A program made the translations under genes and the position numbers. Below are positions 1 to 6,622 of a stretch of DNA of 17,144 nucleotides, piece by piece. Positions within the stretch are counted from its first letter, which is position 1. Each line of letters begins with the position of its first letter. The notes beneath the pieces were generated by a model. The model saw only the letters and a list, made by a program, of their open reading frames with translations. It did no database searches and was not told where the DNA came from. The stretch is from Lachnospiraceae bacterium UBA3772 (GTDB taxonomy: Bacteria; Bacillota; Clostridia; Lachnospirales; Lachnospiraceae), in contig DFFQ01000102.1 of assembly GCA_002371025.1 (NCBI GenBank), positions 1-17,144 of the forward strand, given 5' to 3'.

Positions 1-71
1 GGGCTACAAGGATTCGAACCTTGAAAATGCTGGAGTCAGAGTCCAGTGCCTTACCATTTGGCGATAGCCCA
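1..71 (-). tRNA. tRNA-Gln (anticodon CTG), partial at window edge
   Basis: On the minus strand the sequence folds as a cloverleaf: U1 at position 71, acceptor arm UGGGCUA, D-stem GCC/GGC, anticodon stem CUGGA/UCCAG with loop CUCUGAC (anticodon CUG, reads CAG), and T-arm CAAGG-TTCGAAT-CCTTG. The 3' side of the acceptor arm shows only six bases, AUAGCCC minus its last residue pairings beyond the edge, so base 72, the discriminator and any CCA lie just outside position 1. A U1-A72 pair is typical of bacterial tRNA-Gln and fits this reading. It is transcribed from a promoter about 35 bases upstream. Confidence 0.95.
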
Positions 72-77
72 ATATTC

Positions 78-140
78 AAGTGCTTGCGTTTCAGCAACGA
101 ATATGATTATACGGCATCCTTTTCTGAAATGCAAGCACTT
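78..140. repeat. 17-bp inverted repeat enclosing the tRNA-Gln promoter
   Basis: The arms are 78-94 (AAGTGCTTGCGTTTCAG) and 124-140 (CTGAAATGCAAGCACTT). They are complementary except for one G/T position and are separated by 29 bases that contain the -10 box. Read on the plus strand the second arm runs into six T's, so it could act as a terminator for rightward transcription, although no plus-strand gene is seen. Read on the minus strand it would be a palindrome around the promoter. Confidence 0.7.
106..134 (-). promoter_or_regulatory. Promoter of tRNA-Gln
   Basis: The minus strand reads TTGCAT, 17 bases, TATAAT (-35 at 129-134, -10 at 106-111), and the tRNA 5' end is at 71. The -10 box is a perfect sigma-A consensus and the spacing is ideal. 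The promoter lies within the inverted repeat at 78-140, with the -35 overlapping one arm. Confidence 0.75.
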
Positions 141-167
141 TTTTAAAAATTTTTAAAATTTTTTTAT

Positions 168-1712
168 TTATTTTTCTTCCTCAAGACTTTCGCTCTTATG
201 AACCACTACAGTTTCCTCATAACAAGAGAATATATCGTCTATCAGAGCCTTGTCAGGTTTTGGTGTTACAAGACTTACCACTGGAACAAGGATAAGACCT
301 ACCAACATTGTAAATGCTCCTGCATTGATTGGAGATTTTATCATTGGATGTAACATATTAACAACAGTAAATCCTACACCAAAAATATAACTTGCCCAAA
401 CTGAAGCCTTTGTGATCTTCTTTGAGTAAAGACCAAACATAAACGGTGCAAGGAACGCTCCGGCAAGGGCTCCCCATGAAATACCCATTAACTGTGCAAT
501 AAACATTGGCGGATTAAATGCAAGTATTACTGAAAGAGCAATAAATGCAACAACTAAAATTCTCATAAGACTGAGCTGTGTCTTCTCTTTCATATTCTTT
601 GCTATCACCGGTTTAATAAGGTCAAGCGCAAGTGTTGAACTTGATGTAAGTACCAGTGATGAAAGAGTTGACATTGAAGCTGAGAATACAAGTACAACTA
701 CTATACCGATAAGTAAATCAGGAAGTGTTGAAAGCATTGCAGGAACAATAGAGTCAAATGCTACTGATCCATCCGGCTTATAAATATCAGCTCCACTAAA
801 AAGTCTTGCAAAACCTCCAAGGAAATAACATCCTCCTGAGATTACAATAGCAAAAAATGTTGAAACAATAGTTCCTGTTCTAACCGCCTTCTCATCCTTA
901 ATGGTATAGAATTTATGTACCATCTGTGGAAGTCCCCAGGTTCCAAGCGAAGTAAGTATTACAACACCTAAAAGATTAAGTGGATCTGGTCCAAAGAAGC
1001 TGGCAAAAAGTCCCTTAGAACCAAGAAGAGGTGCTGCAGTAACCGCTGCATCCACTTCTACTTCTGAAAGTTTCTTAACTGCAGCAAGGAATCCCCCCTG
1101 TCCATTAAGTACTGCTATTATTACAGCAGCAATACCAATAAGCATTATTATACCCTGAATGAAATCGTTTAATGCAGTTGCCATATAACCACCTACAACT
1201 ACATAAACACCTGTAAGGAGTGCCATAATAACGATACATACATGATAGTCTATTGAAAAAGCCATTCCAAAAAGTCTTGAAAGTCCATTATAAACTGATG
1301 CTGTATACGGAACCAGGAAAACAAAAGCAATAACAGAACCAACAACCCTGAGGGCTTTTGAATCAAATCTCTTTCCAAAATATTCAGGCATGGTTCTAGC
1401 TTCAAGTTTCTGAGTCATAACTCTTGTTCTTCTTCCAAGAACAAGCCATGCAAGAAGACTTCCTATCATCGCATTTCCAAGTCCGATCCAGGTAGATGAA
1501 AGTCCATACTTCCATCCGAACTGACCCGCATATCCTATAAATACAACTGATGAAAAATAAGATGTTCCAAAGGCAAAGGCCGTGATCCATGGACCTACAG
1601 TTCTTCCACCAAGTACATAATCATTAACATTTTTGGCTCTTTGTCTCGAATAGAAACCTACACCAATCATCACAGAAAAAAACACAACCAGAAGTATAAT
1701 TTTTACTGCCAT
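168..1712 (-). CDS. Sodium:solute symporter (SSS family, PutP-like)
   Basis: A 514-aa integral membrane protein, typical of the SSS family, with about 13 hydrophobic segments. It is expected to couple inward Na+ movement to uptake of a small solute such as proline, another amino acid or a carboxylate; the substrate cannot be told from sequence. Family marks are the N-terminal FxxGGRxxGPWxxAFxxGTSYFS-like region (residues 33-55), the VxxGGYxATALNDFIQG segment near residue 172-187, and the MSTLSSLVLTSSSTLALDL segment around residue 349, which matches the PutP helix contributing Ser/Thr ligands to the sodium site. The start is ATG after AGGGAGAGG, 4 bases away. It is a single-gene unit with its own promoter; no partner gene is adjacent. 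PutP itself is possible, but other SSS subfamilies fit equally, so I give no symbol. Confidence 0.92.
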   Translation of the reverse strand: MAVKIILLVVFFSVMIGVGFYSRQRAKNVNDYVLGGRTVGPWITAFAFGTSYFSSVVFIGYAGQFGWKYGLSSTWIGLGNAMIGSLLAWLVLGRRTRVMTQKLEARTMPEYFGKRFDSKALRVVGSVIAFVFLVPYTASVYNGLSRLFGMAFSIDYHVCIVIMALLTGVYVVVGGYMATALNDFIQGIIMLIGIAAVIIAVLNGQGGFLAAVKKLSEVEVDAAVTAAPLLGSKGLFASFFGPDPLNLLGVVILTSLGTWGLPQMVHKFYTIKDEKAVRTGTIVSTFFAIVISGGCYFLGGFARLFSGADIYKPDGSVAFDSIVPAMLSTLPDLLIGIVVVLVFSASMSTLSSLVLTSSSTLALDLIKPVIAKNMKEKTQLSLMRILVVAFIALSVILAFNPPMFIAQLMGISWGALAGAFLAPFMFGLYSKKITKASVWASYIFGVGFTVVNMLHPMIKSPINAGAFTMLVGLILVPVVSLVTPKPDKALIDDIFSCYEETVVVHKSESLEEEK

Positions 1713-1790
1713 TTTTCCTCTCCCTTTTCATACTTTAAAATATTGTTATGCCAGTGCCTTATTGCGCTGATGCATTAACGCACTAAAGTG

Positions 1791-1819
1791 ATTATGGCAG
1801 AATCATCCTTTTGTGTCAA
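1791..1819 (-). promoter_or_regulatory. Promoter of the SSS symporter gene
   Basis: The minus strand carries TTGACA (1814-1819), a 17-base spacer and CATAAT (1791-1796), a near-perfect sigma-A promoter. The transcript would have a 5' leader of about 70 bases. Its first part can form short hairpins (CACTTTAGTG; AGTGC pairing with GCACT), which might be regulatory. Confidence 0.75.
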
Positions 1820-1821
1820 GA

Positions 1822-1856
1822 ATGGCTTCTTCTTGAAATTATCAAGAAGAAGCCAT
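1822..1856 (-). terminator. Perfect 15-bp hairpin after the RiPP precursor, possible terminator
   Basis: The arms 1822-1836 (ATGGCTTCTTCTTGA) and 1842-1856 are exact reverse complements with a 5-base loop. The hairpin lies 27 bases past the precursor stop codon and ends 2 bases before the -35 of the symporter promoter. There is no U-tract on either strand, so it is an atypical intrinsic terminator; it could instead protect the 3' end of the precursor mRNA. Confidence 0.55.
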
Positions 1857-1882
1857 AGGCATAATTCAATAAAATCAGATAA

Positions 1883-2047
1883 TTAATTGCTAATTTTACC
1901 AGTAACTGATGCACCTACTGTTCCACTTAAAGATGCTGCAGCTGCAACAACAGTTCCTAACGTTGCTGTAACAGCACATGCCACTGTACAACCTGATGCA
2001 ACTGATCCAGCACAAATAAGTCCACATGCAAACCCACATGATGCCAT
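1883..2047 (-). CDS. Cys-rich RiPP precursor peptide, sactipeptide-like (candidate)
   Basis: A 54-aa peptide starting MASCGFACGLICAGS. Five cysteines sit at residues 4, 8, 12, 20 and 24 (C-x3-C-x3-C-x7-C-x3-C). The rest is Gly/Ala/Val/Thr/Ser-rich with no Cys, as expected of a sactipeptide hairpin in which N-terminal cysteines bond to alpha carbons of the second half. The first three cysteines have the spacing found in the thuricin CD peptides. The chosen ATG has a full GGAGGTGA Shine-Dalgarno 7-8 bases upstream. An in-frame TTG at 2104, behind a weak AAGGTG, would add 19 residues (MFFIKKQELYNIIYEEVKG) that look like a leader; since both maturases have leader-recognition-like N-termini, this longer form is a serious alternative. 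The gene is last in the operon with the two radical SAM enzymes and the ABC transporter. The role is inferred; the exact family is not recognised. Confidence 0.75.
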   Translation of the reverse strand: MASCGFACGLICAGSVASGCTVACAVTATLGTVVAAAASLSGTVGASVTGKISN

Positions 2048-2080
2048 ACCTTTCACCTCCTCATATATAATATTGTATAA

Positions 2081-2104
2081 TTCTTGTTTTTTAATGAAAA
2101 ACAA
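2081..2104 (-). other. AU-rich stem-loop between permease and precursor genes
   Basis: On the minus strand CTTGTTTTT and AAAAACAAG pair (9 bp) around a short loop, just after the permease stop and 34 bases before the precursor ATG. It could be an RNA processing or partial termination site that sets precursor mRNA levels apart from the upstream genes. If translation begins at the TTG at 2104, the stem is instead part of the coding sequence. Confidence 0.45.
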
Positions 2105-2108
2105 GCTA

Positions 2109-2795
2109 TTACACCTTATCTAATAACAAAGCATTAGGTATTTTTTTAATAAAAAAATACGAAGAAATTATTAATATAAAACCTACAATTGCAACTATTC
2201 CAATTACACCAACAGATATTTTCTGAAAAGTATCCATCAACATCATTATCGATATTATTAATAACACTGGTAATATTAAAGAAATCATCATTACTATTAT
2301 TTCTCTTTTTATTATCCATATGATAAGCATATTTATTGCAATAAAGGAAAGTCCAATTAGTATGCCTGTAATAATAAACTCTATATCAGTTACAAAATTA
2401 ACCGCTATATATCCTTTTTGGAAATACATATACATCATAGCAACGCACCCTACTATAGATAATATAAAACCTACAATAAAGCTATATACCACTTTTGCTA
2501 ACCAGATAAGCTCTTTTCTTTTTGTCATACCTAATAATATAGGCATAACTTTCGCCTTCATATCTACTCCCATATTAATATTAGAAATAAGACTCCCCAT
2601 TACCGCCATGTTTAATGCAGTAAAAATAAATAACTGTCCTCTTAATATTTTTTCATTAAAAATTACAGCATTATTAATATTGCTTATGAAAAAATACAAC
2701 TCCAACCCAAAATATAATAAACATAATGGAAAACAGGATTTAAAAAATACTTTATTTTCCTTCCAAATTATTGTTTTTAAAATCTTATTCTTCAT
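2109..2795 (-). CDS. ABC-2 type permease of the RiPP locus
   Basis: A 228-aa protein with about six hydrophobic segments (roughly residues 18-37, 50-72, 98-127, 133-160, 166-187 and 192-216) and a short basic N-terminus, the usual design of a bacteriocin-type ABC-2 permease. It should pair with the ATPase encoded just upstream to export the modified peptide or remove it from the membrane as immunity. Its ATG lies inside the end of the ATPase gene (11-base overlap), and only a weak purine stretch precedes it, so translational coupling is likely. No peptidase domain is present. The sequence itself is not diagnostic of substrate; the assignment rests on topology and neighbours. Confidence 0.82.
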   Translation of the reverse strand: MKNKILKTIIWKENKVFFKSCFPLCLLYFGLELYFFISNINNAVIFNEKILRGQLFIFTALNMAVMGSLISNINMGVDMKAKVMPILLGMTKRKELIWLAKVVYSFIVGFILSIVGCVAMMYMYFQKGYIAVNFVTDIEFIITGILIGLSFIAINMLIIWIIKREIIVMMISLILPVLLIISIMMLMDTFQKISVGVIGIVAIVGFILIISSYFFIKKIPNALLLDKV

Positions 2796-3663
2796 ATACT
2801 TTCAAATATATTTCCTTTAAATTCAAATATTTTTTTGATATTTCTCTGATACTAATCTGATTATTTTGAATTTCATCAATTAATACATCAGCATCACTCT
2901 CGTTCAAATGAATTTCAAACTTATCTTCACTTTTTTTATAATCTATATTTTTATTATCTAATAATACTTTTATATCTCTCGGATTGCGCCCTACTATTTC
3001 TAAGTGTTTAAACTTCATTCTTTCAATATTTGATAAATCACGTTCAAAAAGAATTTTTCCCTTCTTCATTATCCCCACTGAATCACATAAATCGATTATT
3101 TCATCTACATTATGTGATACAAAAATAGCACTATTATCCCCTTCTTTTACCCATTCCCGAATACATTTAGATATTATTGTTCTTGAATTAATATCAAGTC
3201 CATCATATGGTTCATCCAGTAATAGCAAGTTAGGTTTTATCATTAACGCTCTTGCTAAAACCACTCTTCTTTTAAGTCCCTTTGACAATTTACTTATTAT
3301 TATTTTTTTATATTCTTCCAGATTAACCATCCTCAAGTATTTTTTTACATATTCTTTATTATATACGCCATGAAGTCTTGCAAAAAATTCCAGATTAAAC
3401 CAAACTGAATATTGATCATATAAACCATTATCATCTAAAACAAGTCCAATAACGCTGTCTTTATTAGAAAAAGAAATGGTTCCACCGTTATACTCAATAA
3501 GATCCGCTATTATTTTTAATAACGTAGTTTTTCCAGATCCATTTTCTCCTAATAAACCATATATATGATTTTTTTTTATAGCCATGGTTAAATTATTTAT
3601 AACCACTTTTTCTTCGTATTTTTTTATAATATTGCTTAATTCGACTAAATTACTGTTTTCCAC
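2785..3663 (-). CDS. ABC transporter ATP-binding protein of the RiPP locus
   Basis: A 292-aa ATPase of the BcrA/CcmA group. It shows Walker A GENGSGKTT (near residues 39-47), a degenerate signature LSKGLKRR (about 124-131) of the kind common in drug and bacteriocin ABC-2 exporters, Walker B LLLLDEP followed by the D-loop DGLD, and the switch SHN. The last ~90 residues form a separate C-terminal extension. It has no C39 peptidase domain, so leader removal, if needed, must be done elsewhere. The start is GTG behind GGAGGGG and overlaps the end of the second maturase by 14 bases; the stop overlaps the permease start. It probably energises export or self-protection. Confidence 0.92.
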   Translation of the reverse strand: MENSNLVELSNIIKKYEEKVVINNLTMAIKKNHIYGLLGENGSGKTTLLKIIADLIEYNGGTISFSNKDSVIGLVLDDNGLYDQYSVWFNLEFFARLHGVYNKEYVKKYLRMVNLEEYKKIIISKLSKGLKRRVVLARALMIKPNLLLLDEPYDGLDINSRTIISKCIREWVKEGDNSAIFVSHNVDEIIDLCDSVGIMKKGKILFERDLSNIERMKFKHLEIVGRNPRDIKVLLDNKNIDYKKSEDKFEIHLNESDADVLIDEIQNNQISIREISKKYLNLKEIYLKVYEE

Positions 3664-4831
3664 AAATATACTTCCCCTCCATATTTTTTTCTTTTAAATC
3701 TCTATGTAGCATCATACAATCATTGCACGCCCACTTTAATGAACATTTTTCACATGATGATATTTTTTTCCTAAGTGTCCAATATTTCGAAATTTTGCCA
3801 TTACAAAATGCTTTATCAATTTTTTCATTCGATAGATTTAAAATCACTTCATCCCACGCCGGACAAACCTTAACATCTCCATTTAAGGAAATTGCCATAT
3901 TCCCTCGTAAACATCTATTATTATTCTTTTGAATTAAAATTTCATCCATTGAATAATTTATTCTTACGTTAAAATCATCCAACGTCAAGGGTGTATTTAC
4001 ATAATTTATCTTTTCAATTATAGTATACTTCCTTATATTATTTTCCTTCAATAATTCTATTGATGTTTTTATCAACTCCGTCTTTTCAATTAGAACCAAT
4101 TTATACTTTATTTTTGTATTATCTACATTTAGTATAGATTCTTTAATTCTATTAATATTTTTTTTAACATCAGTTAATGTAATATCCAAACAAACCTTAT
4201 TACCTCTCATAAAATCAATTTTATTAATATCAATACATAAAGCATTTGATACCAATGTAATCTTTGTTTTTTTATTATTATTTCTAATAGCTAAAATCGT
4301 TTTTTCTATATAACCCCAGTTTGTAAAAGGATTTCCTCCTAGTATGACTACCTCTTCAACAGGAATATTTAATATCCTATTTAAACAATCCGTTAGAATA
4401 CTCTGATCACACACATTTTCTTCATTTTCCCAAATCGCACACACCCTACAAGGTCTTGTCAAACTATCCCATCCACATAATTTACAATTCACTCCGCATT
4501 CTCGCGATGCTTCAATATATAATTTTTTTAATCTAGGCGGATTTTCTATAATCCCCGGTATACTTTTTTCATTATTAAAGAATAACTTCGTATTGTATAC
4601 CGATGTATCATACAAATATAATACCCCCTCATCAAGTAATTTATTTACAAGTTCTTTAAACTTCTCATCAACGTTATCCTCTATATATTCAACTCTATTA
4701 TTCAGTAAACTATTGAAAATATTCGCATATTCATTTTCAATATGGTAATTCCTCCCACTTAAATTAAAAAAACACCCATCATCCCCATAATATTCATATC
4801 TAGCAATTGGTAACAGTCGTAAAAAAGCCAT
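3650..4831 (-). CDS. Radical SAM/SPASM peptide maturase 2 (sactisynthase-like)
   Basis: A 393-aa protein starting at the ATG preceded by GAGGAG (an upstream GTG at 4843 is in frame, but it is part of the ribosome-binding site). Residues 1-75 resemble a PqqD/RRE-like precursor-binding domain. The radical SAM cluster motif is C112-x3-C116-x2-C119 (ECGVNCKLCGW), followed closely by a second pair, C128 and C131 (RPCRVC). The GGEP-like motif reads LGGNP (164-168), with Asn for Glu. The C-terminal SPASM region has C307, C323 (VCPAW), C360, C363, C369, C372 and C390, enough for auxiliary Fe-S clusters. It is expected to work with maturase 1 in installing thioether or other links on the precursor, as the two-enzyme thuricin CD system does. 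It overlaps the ATPase gene by 14 bases. Function is inferred from family and context. Confidence 0.85.
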   Translation of the reverse strand: MAFLRLLPIARYEYYGDDGCFFNLSGRNYHIENEYANIFNSLLNNRVEYIEDNVDEKFKELVNKLLDEGVLYLYDTSVYNTKLFFNNEKSIPGIIENPPRLKKLYIEASRECGVNCKLCGWDSLTRPCRVCAIWENEENVCDQSILTDCLNRILNIPVEEVVILGGNPFTNWGYIEKTILAIRNNNKKTKITLVSNALCIDINKIDFMRGNKVCLDITLTDVKKNINRIKESILNVDNTKIKYKLVLIEKTELIKTSIELLKENNIRKYTIIEKINYVNTPLTLDDFNVRINYSMDEILIQKNNNRCLRGNMAISLNGDVKVCPAWDEVILNLSNEKIDKAFCNGKISKYWTLRKKISSCEKCSLKWACNDCMMLHRDLKEKNMEGKYICGKQ

Positions 4832-4849
4832 TTTTCTCCTCACATTTTC

Positions 4850-5062
4850 CTATCTATTTAAAGCCCATTCTATTTTATTTTCAAATATATCAAATGCATT
4901 GGGATTAATTTCCAAGATGGAATAAATAACAACCAATAGCATTCTAAAATTTTCAATTAGATTATTACAATTTTTTTCCTGAACTTGTTCATCTAAGCAT
5001 AATGTAGAATAACAAACAGGGCATGCCTTATACAGAGGACAATACCCACATTTTTCAGCACA
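4850..5062 (-). other. Out-of-frame SPASM C-terminus of maturase 1 (70 codons)
   Basis: This stretch encodes 70 residues in the -1 frame relative to the upstream part. It contains cysteines at local positions 1, 5, 8, 14, 17, 22 and 32 (C-x3-C-x2-C-x5-C-x2-C pattern), the ligand set of a SPASM domain, and it ends in a TAG. No start codon with a ribosome-binding site precedes it, so it can only be made by frameshifting, slippage or repair of the A-run. Confidence 0.85.
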
Positions 5063-6357
5063 TTTTTTTTGTTATATTTTTTCATTACATTAACTATCGC
5101 TTTAAAATCAATACCATCATATACGTTTCCAATAGGCATACTATAATCAACTCTTTCACACATATCAAACGTTCCATCAACTCTAACGGACAGCTTTGTT
5201 CCTGGAACACAAGCCCCTGTATATGGTAAAATGGGTACCTTATAGTCTTTATACATCCTTCTCATAAAAAAAAGCGCAGAATTAAGATTCCAAAACATAT
5301 CTGCATATTCATTTGAAAAACTATTATTTTTCATATCCCCTATAAATAATTTTAATATTTCACTATATTCCGCATTGAATTTCTCAATATCTTCCTTTCT
5401 AAACTTTTTGTAATAATTCGTATTTTTATCTAATACGGCGTTAACAAATGATAATCTCGGTAAATCCTCATCTTTAAAAAATTCATTATTTTCTAATAAA
5501 TTTGTTTTATAATCGAATACACTTATTATATTAATTCTATTATAATCGGGATATTTTTCCTTGAAAGATTTCAAATTATTCATGATTATATCAAAAGAAC
5601 CTTTATTATTCGGAAGAACTCTATTTCTATCATGATTATTTTTGTTTCCATCCAAACTAACCGAAATATAAAAATCATTAGAAACTAAGTATTCCGCAAT
5701 TTCATTCTGCAATAATAAACCATTTGATGTTATGCTAAAAATATACTCTGACGGACAATTTTCTTTAGTATATTCCACACATTTTTTAATTATTTCGAAA
5801 TTTAATAGTGGTTCTCCTCCATAAAATGTAACAACACATTTTTTTCCTGGATTATACATTAATACCTTCTTAAATTCCTTAAAATAATAATCTAATGCAT
5901 CTATTGCAGTTTTTTCACTCATTATCTTATCCGTTCTATTTCTTGTATTGTCATATGACTCAGAAAAAAAACAATATTTACATCTCAAATTACAATTTTC
6001 AGTTAAATTAAGAACTATCTGTCCAAAATACCCCAGCTTAAACAAACATATTTCAACTTCTTGCTCATCAAACCTATCAATAAATTGTTGTTCTCTCTTT
6101 ACCTGTTCACTTGTCTTATAAAATCCTGTAAATAACCTCGAATATTTTTCTACAAAAGATAATCCCCTTTTTACCATTTTTTCGTTTTTATATTTTTTAA
6201 ATAATATTTTTTCAACATCTTCAATTGTATTTCCCTCATATAAATCAATACTCTCTTTTATTATTTCATCACACGCGATAACACATCCCGTATTAGAATC
6301 ATATATATACTGATTTCCATTTACTGTTTTAAAGTCGATATAACATTTTTTCTTCAT
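4850..6357 (-). CDS. Radical SAM/SPASM peptide maturase 1 (sactisynthase-like), frame-split in SPASM domain
   Basis: The reading frame opened at 6357 (ATG, GGAG 6 bases upstream) encodes an RRE/PqqD-like N-terminus (residues 1-75) and then a radical SAM domain with C122-x3-C126-x2-C129 (ENCNLRCKYCFF), GGEP at 180-183 and SLDG near 234. SPASM cysteines C383 and C400 (GAC...FDMC) follow. After residue 431 the frame runs through an A8 tract (5063-5070) and ends at 4993 with a 454-aa product lacking the last SPASM cysteines. In the -1 frame the protein continues CAEKCGYCPLYKACPVCY, classic SPASM sequence, to a TAG at 4850, giving about 502 aa. That stop lies 18 bases before the second maturase ATG. 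Either the gene is broken by loss of one A, the run is misread, or slippage makes the full form. It is the first gene of the operon and its probable core modification enzyme. Confidence 0.85.
5063..5070 (-). other. A8 homopolymer at the frame break (possible slippage site)
   Basis: The zero-frame codons here are AAC AAA AAA AAT. The heptamer A-AAA-AAT fits the X-XXY-YYZ form for -1 ribosomal slippage, and an A8 run can also favour polymerase slippage adding one A. Both give the SPASM-restoring frame. Confidence 0.5.
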
Positions 6358-6485
6358 TCCTTACTCCACATCCCTTATGACGTTATTTTTTCTGCAAATA
6401 TGTGTGTTTTATATATTTATCTTCACATTCCAATCAATTGTATGACATTTTTTTCATTAGTTAATTTAAGCATAAAAGCAGAACT

Positions 6486-6513
6486 ATTGTAAAAAAAAAG
6501 AGAGTTGTGTCAA
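6486..6513 (-). promoter_or_regulatory. Promoter of the RiPP operon
   Basis: The minus strand has TTGACA (6508-6513), a 16-base spacer rich in T, and TACAAT (6486-6491). The -35 is perfect and the -10 differs at one base. Transcription would begin near 6480, leaving a leader of roughly 120 AT-rich bases before the first maturase gene. I see no other strong promoter in front of the later genes. Confidence 0.75.
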
Positions 6514-6560
6514 GTAAAATTGCATATTTTTTAAATTATTTTTCATCAAATGTTAATAAT

Positions 6561-6605
6561 AAAAAATCTCCAGGATCCTAGGTACATACTAGACTCCCGG
6601 AGATT
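6561..6605 (-). terminator. Intrinsic terminator of the surface protein gene
   Basis: The arms 6589-6605 and 6565-6581 form a 17-bp stem with one mismatch and two G-U pairs around a 7-base loop. On the minus strand it is followed by TTTTTTATT. It begins 18 bases after the stop codon of the surface protein gene. Confidence 0.9.
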
Positions 6606-6622
6606 CTTCACCTTATATTATA

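Noticed and set aside
1887..2123. 78-codon plus-strand frame opposite the precursor peptide
   Set aside because: Antisense reading of a GC-richer Ala/Thr gene; no ribosome-binding site and no recognisable features, while the minus frame has an ideal one.
2320..2820. 166-codon plus-strand open frame over the permease gene
   Set aside because: Mirror of an AT-rich membrane protein gene; Ile/Asn/Lys-rich without domain features or ribosome-binding site.
4831..4843. GTG at 4843 as start of maturase 2
   Set aside because: It lies within GTGAGGAG, the ribosome-binding site of the ATG at 4831, and has no upstream site of its own.
6400..6470. Short minus-strand frame MLKLTNEKNVIQLIGM in the leader of the RiPP operon, as a possible second precursor
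   Set aside because: No ribosome-binding site, no Cys or core-like composition; chance frame in AT-rich leader.
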